This document shows positions 62,269 to 64,000 of a DNA stretch of 64,000 nt, piece after piece. The notes beneath the pieces are model-generated. The model searched no databases, was not told where the DNA came from, and worked only from the letters and a program-made list of their open reading frames with translations. How positions within the stretch are numbered: position 1 is the stretch's first letter; each line of letters opens with the position of its first letter. The position numbers and the translations under genes are program-made. The stretch spans positions 1,984,001-2,048,000 of the forward strand of contig LR990057.1 in assembly GCA_905147135.1 (NCBI GenBank), given 5' to 3'. Source of the stretch: Blastobasis lacticolella (taxonomy: Eukaryota > Arthropoda > Insecta > Lepidoptera > Blastobasidae).

Positions 62269-62960
62269 TTTACACAAACCACAAACATATTACGTTATGG
62301 CTTAAAAAGCGTTTGGATCACTGATCTCCAACAATACAGGTATTATTTGAGGTGGCTCGAGTGGCCAGGCTCGACTCTAGAGTCGCGAAACAACAACAAA
62401 AAAGTAAAAAGCAAAAAAAAATATTAAACTGCACAAACCTAGGACCATACTCCGTCTACTGCACAAACAAATTCAATATTGATAATTTGTGGGTGGCGTA
62501 GAAGGCGATACCATAGATACAGAAACACTATTTTTGAATGCTCACCTGAATCAAACGGTATTTATTTGGTTTTTCAGTATAACAAGAAGATATGTACAAA
62601 CTATTTCTACGAAAAGTCAAAATTTTGGTCACAAAAAAAACGGCGCCCTCACAGTCTGAGATCTGCTAGTGCAGTATACAGAAACCAATAAGTAGTAAAC
62701 CTCAAACCTCAACCTATCCTGACTTCGGACCGTCTCCGGTTTCCTTTTCATCCGTAGTGTATCTAACTCTTTTTTAACTCTGGTGGTGGGTTGATGTCCT
62801 GCCTTTTGTACTTCTCGATAGACAGCTGTGACAGATACATAGATTGTGACACCTTTATAAAAACCTGAGGCGCACTGAAAACTAGCGCCACTGCGTCAGC
62901 CGTGGCATTATCCTGAATACGCATTTAGATACATACTCAATACTCAAATATATAGATATA
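62269..62960. other. Unassigned
   Basis: A minus-sense tail might start near 62950 ('atatagatatatttatatat'). No other element recognised. Confidence 0.3.
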
Positions 62961-64000
62961 TTTATATATCACTCATACCACAACATTTAGTAAAAATAAC
63001 AAAGAGAAAATAAAACCTGCCACGGATGTATTCATTACGTACTCGGTCGAGCGGTGTAACTCCGCACATCCAGCGCAGCATTTTCATTTCGTTGGCGTGG
63101 AGTTCGCGAATATGTTTCGTCAACGCTGGCCATGTCTCGCAGCTATAAATGAGACATGTCCTGAATTTCCGCTGAGATGGCATCGAGCACAATGCAAAAC
63201 CAGTAAGGGCTCAGCACAGAACCCTGGTAAACACCTACAGTAATCGGGAAGGGATTAGTAAGGCCTACGATGGTTTTGACGACAGCTCCAGTATTGGCAT
63301 TCATGTCCTGTATAATACAAATGTACGCCTCCGGCACAGACTTTGCTCTCAGAGCCCACCAAATTATATCCCGAGGGACACTGTCGAAAGCCCTCTGCAG
63401 CTCGAGAAATGCGTAATGCAACGGTTGCTTCCTACTGCAATGGGACTCCTAGAGGACCCTTAGAGCAAAGACTGGATCCATGGTGCTGCAGCCTGGCCTG
63501 AAGCTGAATTGGCATTCCGACAAGGAGCATTCCTGGTGAAGTCTCTGGTAAATAATCCGTTCGATTAGCTTCATTGTGTGGCTCATAAGTTTGATACCTC
63601 GATAGTTGCCGCACTCTTGCACACTGCCCTTTCCTTTATAGATTGGCGTGATAATATTTACGCGCCATGCATCAGGTATAAGCCCCGTAGCTACAATCAT
63701 GTTGAAAAGTTCAGTGAGCAAGAATACGCCCCGGTACTATGCTGTGTAGTGAGGCAATCCCCCTGGATGATCTTGCACTGGGATACGTGACCGATGTGAC
63801 GTCTTCGGATTAGCAGATAATCGATCTGTGATTGGTGCGGGCCACTTCTATAGGTGATGACGTGTTCTGGTCTTTTCTGGAAGAATGTGTTGACTACGGC
63901 CAAGTCAGCTGCCAGTGAGGTTCGGAGAATTTTTTCTCCCTCACTGTTTCGCTGACCGTAGCCAAAGCCACCGTGCACCCGACCGAACTCCTCGCTCCTC
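62961..64000 (-). pseudogene. RTE-type LINE, internally deleted, runs off the window
   Basis: Minus-strand order: endonuclease C-terminal part (63978-63736; LAADLAVVNTFFQKRPEHVI, SGPHQSQIDYLLIRRR), then a jump into the polymerase fingers (63721-63449; IITPIYKGKGSVQECGNYRG, IKLMSHTMKLIERIIYQRL), palm start (63421-63185; LELQRAFDSVPRDIIWWALR, GVYQGSVLSPYWFCIVLDA), then directly the post-polymerase domain (63190-63013; IYSCETWPALTKHIRELHAN, MLRWMCGVTPLDRVRNEYIR). The second catalytic box (Y/F-A-D-D) is deleted, and frame changes occur at each junction. The element is inactive. Its 5' part lies beyond 64000 and its normal 3' end is lost at 63013. Confidence 0.85.

Noticed and set aside
1..64000. 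CRISPR array, operon or bacterial regulatory features
   Set aside because: No regularly spaced unique spacers, and coding units are spliced and transposon-embedded, as in an animal genome.

Overview
The window looks like a repeat-rich stretch of insect nuclear genome, most likely lepidopteran. That assignment is an inference from four things: AT-rich DNA with exons split by GT-AG introns, very dense tRNA-derived SINEs, 5'-truncated LINE tails of the kind common in moths and butterflies, and non-autonomous Helitrons. Nothing prokaryotic is present (no operons, ribosome binding sites or CRISPR). Only two coding units can be supported. One is part of a minus-strand gene for a CUB-like plus C-type-lectin protein, with two exons at 22409-23279 and 19364-19464 that join in frame. 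The other is an apparently intact pogo/Tigger-type DNA transposon at 35336-37972, whose 636-residue transposase carries a C-terminal PHD finger.

Layout. 1-19 kb: LINE and Helitron debris, SINEs, a degenerate ~75 bp tandem array (12.7-13.4 kb) and two copies of a palindromic MITE. 19-23.3 kb: the lectin-type gene, its intron filled by a SINE dimer that a LINE later entered. 23.3-29 kb: SINEs, LINE 3' ends and two opposed Helitrons, one holding a nearly perfect 11-bp array of about 67 units (27955-28688). 29-35 kb: a 5S-rRNA-like fragment, a 470-bp foldback element, and a SINE split by a 185-bp foldback element flanked by GTAC. 35.3-38 kb: the pogo-PHD transposon. 38-64 kb: further SINEs, foldback elements and MITEs (45.5-46.1, 48.6-48.8 and 56.3 kb), dead LINE coding fragments and, at the right edge, an internally deleted RTE-type LINE.

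Two SINE families dominate. SINE-A has a tRNA-Gly(GCC)-like head (about nine copies). SINE-B has another tRNA-like head and a long conserved body (about twenty copies or fragments). Many insertions are nested with readable junctions, so relative ages can be inferred: LINE into SINE-B, foldback into SINE-B, SINE-A into SINE-A, SINE-A into a hairpin-ended element, MITE into a LINE tail, and a Helitron with its empty site preserved in a nearby duplicate.

The most notable items are the pogo transposase with a PHD finger, the minisatellite expanded next to the 3' hairpin of a Helitron, and several foldback elements with exact boundaries. No host pathway or multi-gene system is visible. Family assignments come from motifs read by eye, with no database search.
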